Shown here: piece after piece, positions 8,777-17,640 of the stretch
Layout: every line of letters begins with the position of its first letter
Position numbering within the stretch: the first letter of the stretch is position 1
Source of the DNA: Pedobacter planticolens
GTDB lineage: Bacteria > Bacteroidota > Bacteroidia > Sphingobacteriales > Sphingobacteriaceae
Direction: 5' to 3'
Assembly (NCBI RefSeq): GCF_014172375.1
Contig: NZ_WNXD01000002.1
Coordinates: forward strand, 1,674,001 to 1,738,000
Length of the DNA stretch: 64,000 bases
Program-made: the position numbers and the translations under genes
Notes under the pieces: model-generated
Databases searched by the model: none
What the model saw: the letters and a program-made list of their open reading frames with translations, nothing else
Told to the model about the DNA's origin: nothing

Positions 8777-9523
8777 TTGAGATATTTTATAGAATTAAGT
8801 TATGATGGTACAGATTTCCATGGTTGGCAAACACAACCTAACGGGATAACTGTGCAAGAGTGTTTAGATAAAGCATTAACCACATGTTTTAGACAAAATA
8901 TTATTTCACTTGGCTGCGGCAGAACAGATGCAGGTGTACATGCAACTCAGTTTTATGCGCATTTTGATGTAGTGGATTTACCAGAAGCAACGGTTACAAA
9001 TTCGGTAACCAACATAAACTCATTATTGCCTTACACCATTGCAGTAAAGCGGATTTTTGCTGTAGGTGATGAAGCGCATGCCCGATTTGGTGCCACAGCT
9101 CGAGCTTATCGATATCATCTACATTTTGAGAAAGATCCTTTTAAAATCAATCGTTCTTGGTTATATAAAGGAGAATTGAATTTCGATAAAATGAACCAAG
9201 CAGCTCAACTGTTATTGAATTTTACTGATTTCTCTTGCTTTAGCAAATCGAAAACCCAAACCTTTACCAACAACTGTAAAATAACCAAAGCAAGCTTTGA
9301 AAAAATAGACGGAGGATTAATTTTTACCATTAAAGCAGATCGCTTTTTAAGAAATATGGTAAGAGCCATTGTTGGAACCTTAATTTTGGTGGGCAAAAGA
9401 GATATTGAAATAGAAGAAGTTGAGCAAATTATAGAAAGTAAAAACAGAAGCAATGCAGGGCAATCGGTACCAGCTTGTGGGTTGTATTTAGTAGCAATTG
9501 AATATCCATTTATTAGTAATTAG
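8777..9523 (+). CDS. truA: tRNA pseudouridine synthase A
   Basis: Forms pseudouridine at positions 38-40 of the tRNA anticodon stem. 248 residues, normal length. It begins RYFIELSYDGTDFHGWQ, and the catalytic aspartate lies in CGRTDAGVHA (about residues 57-66). The C-terminal FLRNMVRAIVGTLI motif is present. The start is TTG; no ATG or GTG precedes it in frame before upstream stops, and this position matches the family N-terminus. A -7-like element (TATTTTTG, 8764-8771) ends six bases before the start, so the transcript could be leaderless. Confidence 0.95.
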   Translation: MRYFIELSYDGTDFHGWQTQPNGITVQECLDKALTTCFRQNIISLGCGRTDAGVHATQFYAHFDVVDLPEATVTNSVTNINSLLPYTIAVKRIFAVGDEAHARFGATARAYRYHLHFEKDPFKINRSWLYKGELNFDKMNQAAQLLLNFTDFSCFSKSKTQTFTNNCKITKASFEKIDGGLIFTIKADRFLRNMVRAIVGTLILVGKRDIEIEEVEQIIESKNRSNAGQSVPACGLYLVAIEYPFISN

Positions 9524-9591
9524 TATATAGTAGTTAGTATTTAGATAGATAACACCAACAATATAACAATGCAACAATTTAACAATATAGA

Positions 9592-11382
9592 ATGTCTAAG
9601 ATAACTGGAGATGCGTTTAATGTTAGTTTACTTAAAAGAGTTTTTGAGTATGTAAAACCGTATCGCAAAACATTTGTATGGTCAGTGGTTTTAACACTTT
9701 CATTAGCCATAATTGCTCCAGTTAGACCATTTTTAATTGGTTATACTTTAGATGAATTTATTTTAAAAAGCAATTACAATGGGCTGGTGCAAATGACGAT
9801 TTTAATGCTATTGCTACTGGTTTTACAAACGATTATTCAATATAGCCAAACGTTGTTAACCAATACTTTAGGTCAATCGGCTATTAAAGATTTACGTATA
9901 AATGTGTTTAACCACATTAGTAATTTGAGACTAAAGTATTTTGATAAAACACCAATTGGTCAACTCATTACGCGAACTGTTTCTGATTTAGAAACCATTG
10001 CGGATATATTTTCTGAAGGTTTAATTGCCATGATTGGCGATTTATTGCAAGTAATTGTAATTATAGGATTTATGCTTTGGAAAGATTGGGAATTGACAAT
10101 TGTGGTTTTATTACCAGTTCCTTTTTTAATTGTAGCAACCCGTATTTTTCAGAAATCTATTAAAGTTGCATTTCAAGAAATAAGAACAGAAGTTTCGAAT
10201 CTAAATACTTACTTGCAAGAACATATCAGCGGTATTTCCATCATCCAATATTTTGCAAGAGAAAACCAAGAATATCAAAAGTTTAAAAAAATTAATTCTC
10301 GCTATCGCGATGCGAATATTCGTTCTAATTGGTATTATTCTATCTTTTTTCCTGTTGTAGAATTAATTTCTGCCATGTCATTAGGTTTGTTGATTTGGTA
10401 CGGAGCAAATAGTATTTTAAAAAACCCAATTGATGTAAAACCTGGAGTGATTACTACATTTATAATGTGTATCAACATGCTTTTTAGACCAATTAGAGAG
10501 CTTGCCGATAAATTTAATACCCTCCAAATGGGTATGGTAGGAGCCGAACGTGTTTTTAAAGTTTTAGATACTAAAGAAACCACCGAGAATAAAGGAACAT
10601 ACACTCCAGAGAAAATGCCGGGAGCTATTAGTTTCGATAAAGTTTGGTTTAGCTATAATCAAGATGAAGAAGCAGAGCAAGAGAATTATGTGCTAAAAGA
10701 TATTTCTTTCGAAGTTAAAGCTGGACAAACTGTTGCTTTGGTAGGCGCAACGGGCGCAGGAAAATCATCAACTATTAATATTTTAAATCGTTTCTATGAA
10801 ATACAAAAAGGAGAAATAAAAGTAGACGGCGTACCTATCAAGGAGTATGAATTAGGTTATTTACGCAGTCATATTGCTACTGTATTACAAGATGTTTTTC
10901 TGTTTTCTGATACAATTTTCAATAATATAACACTCAACAATCCTACAATTACATTTGATGAAGTGGTTGATGCAGCTAAAAAAGTGGGAGCGCATGAATT
11001 TATTGAGCGTTTGCCAGGAGGCTATCATTATAATGTGATGGAGCGTGGCGCAACACTTTCTGCAGGGCAAGCACAGCTAATTTCATTTATTAGAGCATTA
11101 GTTTATCAGCCCTCAATTTTAGTGTTAGATGAAGCTACTTCATCGGTTGATACCGAAACCGAAATGTTAATACAAAGCGCCATAGAAAAATTAATGCATG
11201 GCAGAACTTCAATTGTAATTGCCCATCGCTTATCTACCATTCAAAAAGCCAATTTAATTATCGTATTAGATAAAGGAGAAATCAAAGAAAAAGGTACGCA
11301 CCAACAACTGTTAAAACTAGATGGTTATTACAAGCGTTTATACGATTTACAATTTTCATCAGTTGGTATTGCTAAAAACTAA
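9592..11382 (+). CDS. ABC transporter, fused permease and ATPase (type IV exporter)
   Basis: A half-transporter of 596 residues in the inner membrane. The N-terminal ~310 residues carry six transmembrane helices. The ATPase domain has Walker A GATGAGKSS, signature LSAGQAQL (the usual G-G is A-G here), Walker B ILVLDEATS and the H-loop IAHRLST. It most resembles MsbA/LmrA/YheI-type lipid or drug exporters and probably forms a homodimer, since no partner gene is adjacent. The substrate cannot be inferred. Confidence 0.93.
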   Translation: MSKITGDAFNVSLLKRVFEYVKPYRKTFVWSVVLTLSLAIIAPVRPFLIGYTLDEFILKSNYNGLVQMTILMLLLLVLQTIIQYSQTLLTNTLGQSAIKDLRINVFNHISNLRLKYFDKTPIGQLITRTVSDLETIADIFSEGLIAMIGDLLQVIVIIGFMLWKDWELTIVVLLPVPFLIVATRIFQKSIKVAFQEIRTEVSNLNTYLQEHISGISIIQYFARENQEYQKFKKINSRYRDANIRSNWYYSIFFPVVELISAMSLGLLIWYGANSILKNPIDVKPGVITTFIMCINMLFRPIRELADKFNTLQMGMVGAERVFKVLDTKETTENKGTYTPEKMPGAISFDKVWFSYNQDEEAEQENYVLKDISFEVKAGQTVALVGATGAGKSSTINILNRFYEIQKGEIKVDGVPIKEYELGYLRSHIATVLQDVFLFSDTIFNNITLNNPTITFDEVVDAAKKVGAHEFIERLPGGYHYNVMERGATLSAGQAQLISFIRALVYQPSILVLDEATSSVDTETEMLIQSAIEKLMHGRTSIVIAHRLSTIQKANLIIVLDKGEIKEKGTHQQLLKLDGYYKRLYDLQFSSVGIAKN

Positions 11383-11589
11383 CCTAGAAAACTGTCAATT
11401 TAATATGAACCTCGGGTTAACCTCTTTGTGTTTGCAACATATCAAGCCTAAGCAATGTTTCTTCGTTAACCTAAAATCGACCTTGTCCAGTGCGGAAAGC
11501 ACCAATTACCCTTCGCAGAAACTTTAATAGCGCTGGGCGCAGTCGTGGATTTTTTTGCATACTTTTTTCATCTACAGGAAAAAAGTTTG

Positions 11590-11606
11590 TCCGCGAAGCG
11601 ACAGAA
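11590..11606. repeat. Short dispersed repeat TCCGCGAAGCGACAGAA
   Basis: An identical 17-base string occurs at 55203-55219, both in repeat-rich intergenic DNA. The region 11383-11675 otherwise holds no convincing gene, only degenerate intergenic repeat sequence. Confidence 0.5.
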
Positions 11607-11632
11607 TCACAAAAAATAACCACAAAAAGATT

Positions 11633-11670
11633 GCTTTTTTAGCAAAAGCTTAGTGTTGTAGCAAAAAAGC
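11633..11670 (-). terminator. Possible terminator of the lipocalin-like gene
   Basis: GCTTTTTT and AAAAAAGC arms flank about 22 bases just downstream of the minus-strand gene ending at 11676. The stem is A/T-rich and weak, so the call is tentative. Confidence 0.35.
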
Positions 11671-11675
11671 TAAGA

Positions 11676-12110
11676 TTACTTAATCAACTGATCTTCTACA
11701 ACAGTTTTAGTCGTAATACTACCGCTAGTTACTGTAGTCTCCGTAGCCAAACCAATACTCGTATTCCTTACAAAACTCAACTTTTGCGTAATAGCAGGCG
11801 TTCCAGAAAAAGTAATATTATCTCCAGTCCCATCGATACTATATGTGCCAGTAGAAATTACAGTAGTATTTTGTCTAACTAATTTGCCGTCAGCACTAAA
11901 AACTAATGTATCAATTGGGTTGTATTTTACCGTGTCAGGGCTGCCAGCAACGTTATTTGTGTAAATAGTTTTAATCGTATACTTAAGCGGCCACTTCCCA
12001 ATAAGTTGTTGTTGCACCAAATTCTTAGCATTAATAGTCTCTTTTTTACATCCGTAAATAGTAAATGCTAAGCCAGCTAAAAGAGTAAGTATAACGTTCA
12101 GGTTCTTCAT
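11676..12110 (-). CDS. Lipocalin-like lipoprotein
   Basis: 144 residues with a lipoprotein signal (FTIYGC, lipid cysteine near residue 21) followed by a small beta-rich domain: LIGKWPLKY, then TLVFSADGKLVRQ and TGTYSIDG...ITF. This layout (a GKW motif, strand pairs and an FSADGK turn) is typical of Bacteroidetes lipocalin-like proteins. No ligand can be predicted. It stands alone. Confidence 0.65.
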   Translation of the reverse strand: MKNLNVILTLLAGLAFTIYGCKKETINAKNLVQQQLIGKWPLKYTIKTIYTNNVAGSPDTVKYNPIDTLVFSADGKLVRQNTTVISTGTYSIDGTGDNITFSGTPAITQKLSFVRNTSIGLATETTVTSGSITTKTVVEDQLIK

Positions 12111-12261
12111 GGTAAGTGCAAAGATAATGTATTAGTTCATTTGTTCAATAGCTCAAATTAGCCCATAAAACAATACTATCTTATCCAATACAGATGCAAT
12201 TTGTCAAAAAAACAATAAGTCCATAAAAAATGTTCCTATCTTCAATTCTTATTCAACTTAA

Positions 12262-13536
12262 ATGAAGTCGATTTTATCTAATTTAACCTTTCAAGTTTTA
12301 GTAGCCATCACTTTAGGTGTTTTGGTGGGCGTTTTTTATCCCGCATTTGCGCCCCACGCCGAGTTAATTAGCAAGAGTTTTATTAACATGATTAGCATGT
12401 TAATTGCCCCAATTATATTCTTTACCATCGTTTTAGGTATTGCCCACATGGGCGATATGAAGAAAGTTGGTCGTGTAGGCGGTAAAGCATTATTGTATTT
12501 CGAAATCGTAACCACCATTGCCATCATCATCGGCCTTGTAGTGGCAAATGTTTTAAAACCAGGTGTAAATGTACAAGTGCCACCAGGCGATGTAACCAAA
12601 ATGGCTACCTATACCGCACAAGCTGGTGAGATTAATTGGCTAGAATTTATCGCCCACATCATTCCTAAAAATATTTTCGAAGCATTTACCAAAGGTGAAA
12701 TTTTACAAATCTTATTCTTTGCCATCTTGTTTGGTTATGGGTTAAGTAAAATGGGAGAGAAGGGACATTCTTTAATTAGCAGCTTCGATAAAATCTCTAA
12801 AGTGTTATTCAACATTATGAAAGTGGTGATGCGTTTTGCGCCGATTGGTGCTTTCGGTGGAATGGCTTTTTGCGTTGGTAAATACGGTTTGGGTACTTTG
12901 CTGCCAATGGCGAAATTAATGGGCTCCGTTTATCTCACCTGTTTCTTGTTTATTTTTGTGGTGCTAAACGGCATTTGCCGATATTACAAATTCAGCTTAT
13001 GGCAATATTTAAAATACATCCGACAAGAAATATTAATTGTTTTAGGCACATCTTCATCCGAATCTGTACTGCCGAGTATGATGAAAAAGATGGAAGATAT
13101 AGGTTGCGATAAATCTGTGGTAGGCCTAGTTATCCCGACAGGGTATTCTTTTAATTTAGATGGAACTGCAATTTATTTGGCGATGGCGGTTATCTTTTTA
13201 ACCCAAGTTTTTAATGTTGATTTATCCATTGGCGAACAAATTTCTATCATGGCCGTATTAATGGTAACCTCTAAAGGGGCAGCTGGCGTTACGGGCAGTG
13301 GCTTTATTGTATTAGCAAGTACATTAACAGCTTTGAAAATTATGCCAGTAGAGCATATTGCTATTTTATTAGGCGTTGATCGTTTTATGAGCGAAGCAAG
13401 AGCAATTACCAACATGATTGGAAACGGAATTGCAACCATTGTAATTGCCAAAAGCGAAAACGAATTTGATCAAGAAAAGTATTTAAAAGCGATTAGTCCA
13501 GCAGCAATAGAAAAGGCAGAGGAAGATCATTTTTAG
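12262..13536 (+). CDS. dctA: Dicarboxylate/amino acid:cation symporter
   Basis: An inner-membrane secondary transporter of the DAACS family (DctA/GltP), 424 residues, importing C4-dicarboxylates or acidic amino acids with Na+ or H+. Family signatures are present: TSSSESVLPSMM (first re-entrant hairpin), PTGYSFNLDGTAIY, and SKGAAGVTGSGFIVLA (second hairpin). About eight transmembrane helices can be traced. The symbol reflects the family; glutamate/aspartate transport (gltP) is equally possible. Confidence 0.88.
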   Translation: MKSILSNLTFQVLVAITLGVLVGVFYPAFAPHAELISKSFINMISMLIAPIIFFTIVLGIAHMGDMKKVGRVGGKALLYFEIVTTIAIIIGLVVANVLKPGVNVQVPPGDVTKMATYTAQAGEINWLEFIAHIIPKNIFEAFTKGEILQILFFAILFGYGLSKMGEKGHSLISSFDKISKVLFNIMKVVMRFAPIGAFGGMAFCVGKYGLGTLLPMAKLMGSVYLTCFLFIFVVLNGICRYYKFSLWQYLKYIRQEILIVLGTSSSESVLPSMMKKMEDIGCDKSVVGLVIPTGYSFNLDGTAIYLAMAVIFLTQVFNVDLSIGEQISIMAVLMVTSKGAAGVTGSGFIVLASTLTALKIMPVEHIAILLGVDRFMSEARAITNMIGNGIATIVIAKSENEFDQEKYLKAISPAAIEKAEEDHF

Positions 13537-13578
13537 CCTCACACCAACCCTCTCCTTCGGAGAGGGAGTTTTAAGTTT

Positions 13579-13606
13579 GTCATTCAGAGCGCAGCGAAGA
13601 ATCTCT
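13579..13606. repeat. Dispersed intergenic repeat (GTCATTCAGAGCGCAGCGAAG)
   Basis: Resembles the GTCATCCTGAGCGCAGCGAAGGATC element at 49356 and is part of the same widespread intergenic family. Confidence 0.45.
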
Positions 13607-13610
13607 TTTA

Positions 13611-13688
13611 TCTATCGGTTGGTGTCTCACCGACTGAAATAAATATTTACTTCTTCTAATAAACAATCAATATTCCTAAATCATTATC
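13611..13688 (-). pseudogene. Remnant of a second cupin 3' end (direct repeat copy A)
   Basis: These 78 bases align without gaps to 14521-14598, the 3' end of the cupin gene plus its downstream hairpin, with nine mismatches by my count (about 88 percent). Read on the minus strand it gives DNDLGILIVY then stop, against DNDLTILIVYAKK in the intact gene. It therefore looks like the leftover end of a second cupin copy, on the far side of the accessory lipoprotein gene. Confidence 0.7.
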
Positions 13689-13715
13689 TTGTGTTTTTAT
13701 TAATGAATTATCTAA

Positions 13716-14513
13716 ATGCCCCAGTTTAAAAGAAACTTTCTTAGCATAATATCTTTATTTTTTCTTTTAGCGTGCAACAATTCTAGTAAACCAGAAAGAG
13801 TAATTAGTGTTTCTAAATCTATTGCCAAATTAAAAGTGGAATCTAGAACAAGTAAACCAGACAGTTTATTAAAAGATGAGGTGGTTCAAGTTTATAATGA
13901 AGATGATACCATTCGTTTTTCAAGAAAAAGATTAAGCTTGGCGTATAAACTTATCCCTCAGTTTAGAGATGAAATTGTGGAAAGCCCTGATGTAGCTTAT
14001 AGCGGCAGGCCAAACCCATCTATAACTAAAAATACTGAAGAGAAAGATTTTTTAAGTTTTGGGTGTGAGGTTTGTCAGGATGATTATATGTTGATGTATA
14101 CCTATTTCTTGAAACAACGAAATTTAGGTAAACAAGCTGAAAGAAATAGGAAAAACTTTATTAATATATACAGGTTAATTAATTCAATTTATGGTGAATT
14201 ACAACAAGGAGGAACATACTTTGGACATCAGTATTCTCGTATTTATGGTTATGCTGAATATTCAGTTTATTTAAGAATTCATTATGGAAAAGATTATGAA
14301 AAGAGTTATTCTGTTTCGCCTCAAAAAGCATTCTTCATTGGTTCATTAAAGCAATTGATAAATGAAGATGAAAAATATAATATGGAAGTTGTTCAAAATG
14401 AGAAGCAATCAAGAAAAGGTTCTTTGCTCAAAAAAGTTAATGAATTAAACAGTCTTATTACAGACCATTTTTATTTAGAGGAAGCACAGAAATTTAACTA
14501 TTCGAAATATTAA
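13716..14513 (+). CDS. Accessory predicted lipoprotein, function unknown
   Basis: 265 residues. A lipoprotein signal (SLFFLLAC, lipid cysteine near residue 20) is followed by a charged, largely helical protein with a CEVCQDDYMLMYTYFL segment. I recognise no family. It sits between the remnant cupin end (13611-13688) and the intact cupin end (14521-14598), an arrangement that suggests it was inserted at the cupin 3' end. No mobility gene accompanies it. Confidence 0.65.
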   Translation: MPQFKRNFLSIISLFFLLACNNSSKPERVISVSKSIAKLKVESRTSKPDSLLKDEVVQVYNEDDTIRFSRKRLSLAYKLIPQFRDEIVESPDVAYSGRPNPSITKNTEEKDFLSFGCEVCQDDYMLMYTYFLKQRNLGKQAERNRKNFINIYRLINSIYGELQQGGTYFGHQYSRIYGYAEYSVYLRIHYGKDYEKSYSVSPQKAFFIGSLKQLINEDEKYNMEVVQNEKQSRKGSLLKKVNELNSLITDHFYLEEAQKFNYSKY

Positions 14514-14520
14514 CATTTTA

Positions 14521-14549
14521 TCTATCGGTTGGTGTCTCACCGACCGAAA
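14521..14549. terminator. Hairpin element TCGGTTGGTG/CACCGACCGA between convergent genes
   Basis: TCGGTTGGTG TCT CACCGACCGA forms a 10-bp stem with one wobble. It lies between the convergent lipoprotein and cupin genes and may terminate both. The same element is in copy A (13611-13639) and, slightly changed, at 54860-54887, so it is also a dispersed repeat. Confidence 0.55.
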
Positions 14550-14556
14550 TAAATAT

Positions 14557-14994
14557 TTACTTCTTCGCATAAACAATTAAAATCGTCAAATCATTATCAG
14601 GGTTTGGCTCAATACCATGCGAACTTCCTGGTCTGGTCAAAATAGCATCGCCGGGTTTAACAGCAAAAGTTTCACCATTCATTTTCATTTTACCATTCCC
14701 ACTCAACACATAATAAATTTCATCTTCCTTTTGCAAGTGATATCCAATAGATGAACCAGCTTTTAACGTCCTTTTCCTAAAAACAGTTTTTAAGTTTTTA
14801 GCATCACCAAAAAAGTTATAGCCAATGGTTTTTCCTCCACCGTTGTGTGTGCCAGCTTCTTCCTTGGCAACGTCCTTATCATTCTGAAGAATATATTTAC
14901 TCGTATCTATGGTTTGTGATTTAGCAGCACAATTAAAAGCTAATAGAAAGATTACAAAAAATAAGACAGCATAAAAGCGAGTTGAAATTTTCAT
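14557..14994 (-). CDS. Secreted cupin-domain protein
   Basis: I start at the ATG at 14994, giving 145 residues with a signal peptide (MKISTRFYAVLFFVIFLLAF), rather than 15 codons upstream. The single cupin fold shows the two conserved motifs: GSSIGYHLQKEDEIYYVLSG and PGDAILTRPGSSHGIEP, with metal-binding His and Glu residues. It is probably a periplasmic metal-dependent or sugar-binding cupin; the substrate is unknown. Its last codons and the downstream hairpin are duplicated at 13611-13688. Confidence 0.8.
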   Translation of the reverse strand: MKISTRFYAVLFFVIFLLAFNCAAKSQTIDTSKYILQNDKDVAKEEAGTHNGGGKTIGYNFFGDAKNLKTVFRKRTLKAGSSIGYHLQKEDEIYYVLSGNGKMKMNGETFAVKPGDAILTRPGSSHGIEPNPDNDLTILIVYAKK

Positions 14995-15490
14995 TGGGTA
15001 TAATTTTGATTCGAATAAAAATAGGCATTTGGCCGTCATTTGTCAAAAGTATATGGTTAAACAAATAAGTCTATCAATTTTCCTTAGCAAAAAACCATGT
15101 TGTTTTCTTTCTTAACTTCTTTACATCTGCATCGTAAATACCCCATAAAACATTAACCTTTGAGACTGGGTTAGTTCGGACTTAGTTCGGGGTTAGTTCG
15201 GAGTTGGTTCGGACTTGTGACAATTGTACCCGAACTAAGTCCGACTTAAATGCGAATGAAGCAGGAACTAGTAATTAACCTGATATAATCTCGGTGTCAT
15301 TCTTTCATCAGCCAAATATATTTAGGTTTTAGCTGTTATAACTCCTAATTTGTTCCGTTGTATAAGTCCAAGTTTATTAAGTTGTGTTGGTTCTTGTTTT
15401 CTAATTTCCATTTGCTAATTCATGTAATCAATTTCCTATGCCCTATTTCTCTTCTTTATCATAAATTATTCAATTATCTGTGTTTTGCAT
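14995..15490. other. Gene-free stretch upstream of sucD
   Basis: About 500 bases without a convincing gene. It contains a strong inverted repeat (15176-15244) and then A/T-rich DNA running into the sucD promoter. No tRNA or known RNA motif was recognised. Confidence 0.5.
15176..15244. repeat. Perfect 16-bp inverted repeat with internal TTAGTTCGG copies
   Basis: TCGGACTTAGTTCGGG (15176-15191) is perfectly complementary to CCCGAACTAAGTCCGA (15229-15244). The 37-base interval contains further direct copies of the TTAGTTCGG / TTGGTTCGGACTT word. The RNA would form a stable hairpin. No T-tract follows, so a simple terminator is unlikely. Confidence 0.75.
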
Positions 15491-15521
15491 TTGACAATCT
15501 ATTTCAATTAGCTTAAGTTTG
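15491..15521 (+). promoter_or_regulatory. Bacteroidetes-type promoter of sucD
   Basis: TTG (15491-15493) and TAAGTTTG (15514-15521) are 20 bases apart, closely matching the TTTG/TAnnTTTG consensus. The ATG at 15542 would have a leader of roughly 15 bases. Confidence 0.65.
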
Positions 15522-15541
15522 CATCACAAAAAATAGATAGA

Positions 15542-16414
15542 ATGAGTGTTTTAGTAAATAAAGATTCAAAAGTAATTGTTCAAGGGTTTACGGGTAATGA
15601 AGGTACGTACCATGCAGAGCAAATGATAGCTTATGGTACAAACGTTGTTGGCGGAGTAACACCTGGTAAAGGCGGTCAAACGCACTTAGACAGACCTGTA
15701 TTTAACACAGTAAAAGACGCGGTTGATAAGGCTGGCGCTAACGTATCTATTATATTTGTACCACCAGCATTTGCTGCAGATGCAATTATGGAAGCTGCAG
15801 AAGCTGGTATTAAAGTAATTGTTTGTATTACAGAAGGTATCCCAACTAAGGATATGATTGCTGTAAAATCTTATATAAAAGGTAGAGATTGCCGTTTAAT
15901 CGGTCCTAACTGTCCAGGTGTAATTACTGCTGATGAAGCTAAAATTGGTATCATGCCAGGCTTTATCTTCAAAAAAGGTACAGTTGGTGTAGTTTCTAAA
16001 TCTGGTACGTTAACTTACGAAGCAGTAGACCAAGTAGTAAAAGCTGGTTTAGGTATTACAACTGCTATCGGTATTGGTGGTGATCCAATTATCGGAACAA
16101 CGACTAAAGAAGCGGTAGAATTGTTAATGAACGATCCAGAAACTGAAGGTATCATCATGATTGGTGAAATTGGTGGTGGTATGGAAGCTGAAGCTGCATT
16201 GTGGATTAAAGCAAATGGTACTAAACCAGTTGTTGGTTTCATCGCTGGTCAAACTGCGCCTCCAGGACGTAGAATGGGCCACGCTGGTGCAATTGTTGGC
16301 GGTGCCGATGATACAGCTGCTGCTAAAATGAAAATTATGGCTGAGTGCGGAATTACTGTAGTAGAAAGCCCAGCTGAAATTGGTGAAGCAATGGCCAAAT
16401 TGTTAAAGAAATAG
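15542..16414 (+). CDS. sucD: Succinyl-CoA ligase, alpha subunit
   Basis: The CoA-binding, phosphohistidine-carrying subunit of succinyl-CoA synthetase (TCA cycle). 290 residues, standard length. It starts [23 protein letters not shown] (CoA-binding Rossmann fold). SKSGTLTYE is present, and the phosphorylated histidine lies in [13 protein letters not shown] (about residue 247). The beta subunit gene sucC is not adjacent, so the subunits are encoded separately. The promoter is just upstream and a terminator just downstream, so it is monocistronic. Confidence 0.97.
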   Translation: MSVLVNKDSKVIVQGFTGNEGTYHAEQMIAYGTNVVGGVTPGKGGQTHLDRPVFNTVKDAVDKAGANVSIIFVPPAFAADAIMEAAEAGIKVIVCITEGIPTKDMIAVKSYIKGRDCRLIGPNCPGVITADEAKIGIMPGFIFKKGTVGVVSKSGTLTYEAVDQVVKAGLGITTAIGIGGDPIIGTTTKEAVELLMNDPETEGIIMIGEIGGGMEAEAALWIKANGTKPVVGFIAGQTAPPGRRMGHAGAIVGGADDTAAAKMKIMAECGITVVESPAEIGEAMAKLLKK

Positions 16415-16436
16415 TTTATAACCAAATATATTTAAG

Positions 16437-16466
16437 AGCGTTTCACATTTGTGGAGCGCTTTTTTT
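16437..16466 (+). terminator. Rho-independent terminator of sucD
   Basis: AGCGTTTCAC and GTGGAGCGCT form a 10-bp stem with two G-U pairs, followed by a run of seven T. Confidence 0.8.
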
Positions 16467-16473
16467 ATGATTG

Positions 16474-16842
16474 ATTTTTTACCACAGAGCGCACAGAGAA
16501 AGGCAGAGAGGTTTAAATTATTAACTGCTCACAATTTTCTCTGTGTGAACTCCTTTTCTCTGTGTTTAGTTTTATTTGCGAAAACTTTGCGTCTTTGCGA
16601 TTAAATTAATTTTTTACCACAGAGCGCACAGAGAAAAGCACAGAGGTTTAAATTATTAACTGCTCACAATTTTCTCTGTGTGAACTCCTTTTCTCTGTGT
16701 TTAGTTTCTTTGCGAAAACTTTGCGTCTTTGCGGTTAAATTGATTTTTTACCACAGAGCGCACAGAGAAAGGCACAGAGGTTTAAATTATTAACTGCTCA
16801 CAATTTTCTCTGTGTGAACTCCCTTTCTCTGTGTTTAGTTTC
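16474..16842. repeat. Three tandem copies of a 134/135-bp repeat
   Basis: Copies start at 16474, 16609 and 16743, and the third is truncated near 16842. Each begins ATTTTTTACCACAGAGCGCACAGAG and contains TTTAAATTATTAACTGCTCACAATTTTCTCTGTGTGAACTCC. Each has internal complementarity between CACAGAGAAA and TTTCTCTGTG. The copies differ at only a few bases. The rest of the sucD-msrB gap holds no gene. Confidence 0.9.
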
Positions 16843-16965
16843 AAAACGTTATCAAAACCTTACGTTTACATGAAAAACAAAGCCTTGCAATTATTTATAT
16901 TTGTATAAGCTGCATTAAAATCCAAACCTTGCCGCAAAACGTATATGTTTAAAAACATAACACAC

Positions 16966-17445
16966 ATGAAACGAATAATCAATAAAACAGTATTAGCATT
17001 AAGTCTGTTATTCTTAACAAGCTTAGTTGCTTGTGCACAGAAACAAGAAAAAATAGCTCCATCTAAAACCACCAAGAAAATGGAATACAATAAATTAACC
17101 AAAGAAGAAGAAGATGTAATTGTTCGTAAAGGAACCGAATATCCGGGTACGGGTAAATATGATAAATTTAACGAAAAGGGTACTTATACTTGCAAGCGTT
17201 GCAATGCGGCTTTGTATAGATCAGATTCTAAGTTTGATGCCCATTGTGGTTGGCCATCTTTTGATGATGAAATTAAAGGTGCAGTAAAGCGTATACCAGA
17301 TGCTGATGGACAACGTACAGAAATTGTTTGTGCAAATTGTGGCGCTCACTTAGGTCACATATTTATAGGGGAAGGTTTAACATCAAAAAACACACGTCAT
17401 TGTGTAAATTCAATCTCAATGAATTTTGTGCCAGATAAAAAGTAA
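16966..17445 (+). CDS. msrB: Peptide-methionine (R)-S-oxide reductase, lipoprotein form
   Basis: Reduces methionine-R-sulfoxide in oxidised proteins. I start at ATG 16966, which gives a lipoprotein signal (LTSLVAC). The MsrB domain follows: two CxxC zinc pairs (CKRC and CANC), [11 protein letters not shown], and the C-terminal catalytic [11 protein letters not shown]. The signal sequence implies that it acts outside the cytoplasm, probably membrane-anchored in the periplasm. Monocistronic, with its own terminator. Confidence 0.93.
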   Translation: MKRIINKTVLALSLLFLTSLVACAQKQEKIAPSKTTKKMEYNKLTKEEEDVIVRKGTEYPGTGKYDKFNEKGTYTCKRCNAALYRSDSKFDAHCGWPSFDDEIKGAVKRIPDADGQRTEIVCANCGAHLGHIFIGEGLTSKNTRHCVNSISMNFVPDKK

Positions 17446-17466
17446 TTCGATTTAATCGATTTTATA

Positions 17467-17496
17467 AATGCTCAGATTTATCTGGGCATTTTTTTT
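17467..17496 (+). terminator. Rho-independent terminator of msrB
   Basis: AATGCTCAG and CTGGGCATT arms around ATTTAT, followed by a T8 run. Confidence 0.85.
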
Positions 17497-17640
17497 GGAA
17501 GATCATTGTGTGAATTTTCTTTAATGAAAGCTTTTAGGCTAAATATCAAGCGTTTGCGTGAAGATTAATTAAACTAGTTATTTGAAGTGTGGCTTAAATT
17601 GATTTTACTTGTATTATCAATTTATCTTAACTCCACAACA

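Noticed and set aside
16474..16842. Possible CRISPR array
   Set aside because: The repeat unit is 134/135 bp with no short repeat/unique spacer structure, and no cas genes are present. The 42-bp array also has no unique spacers.
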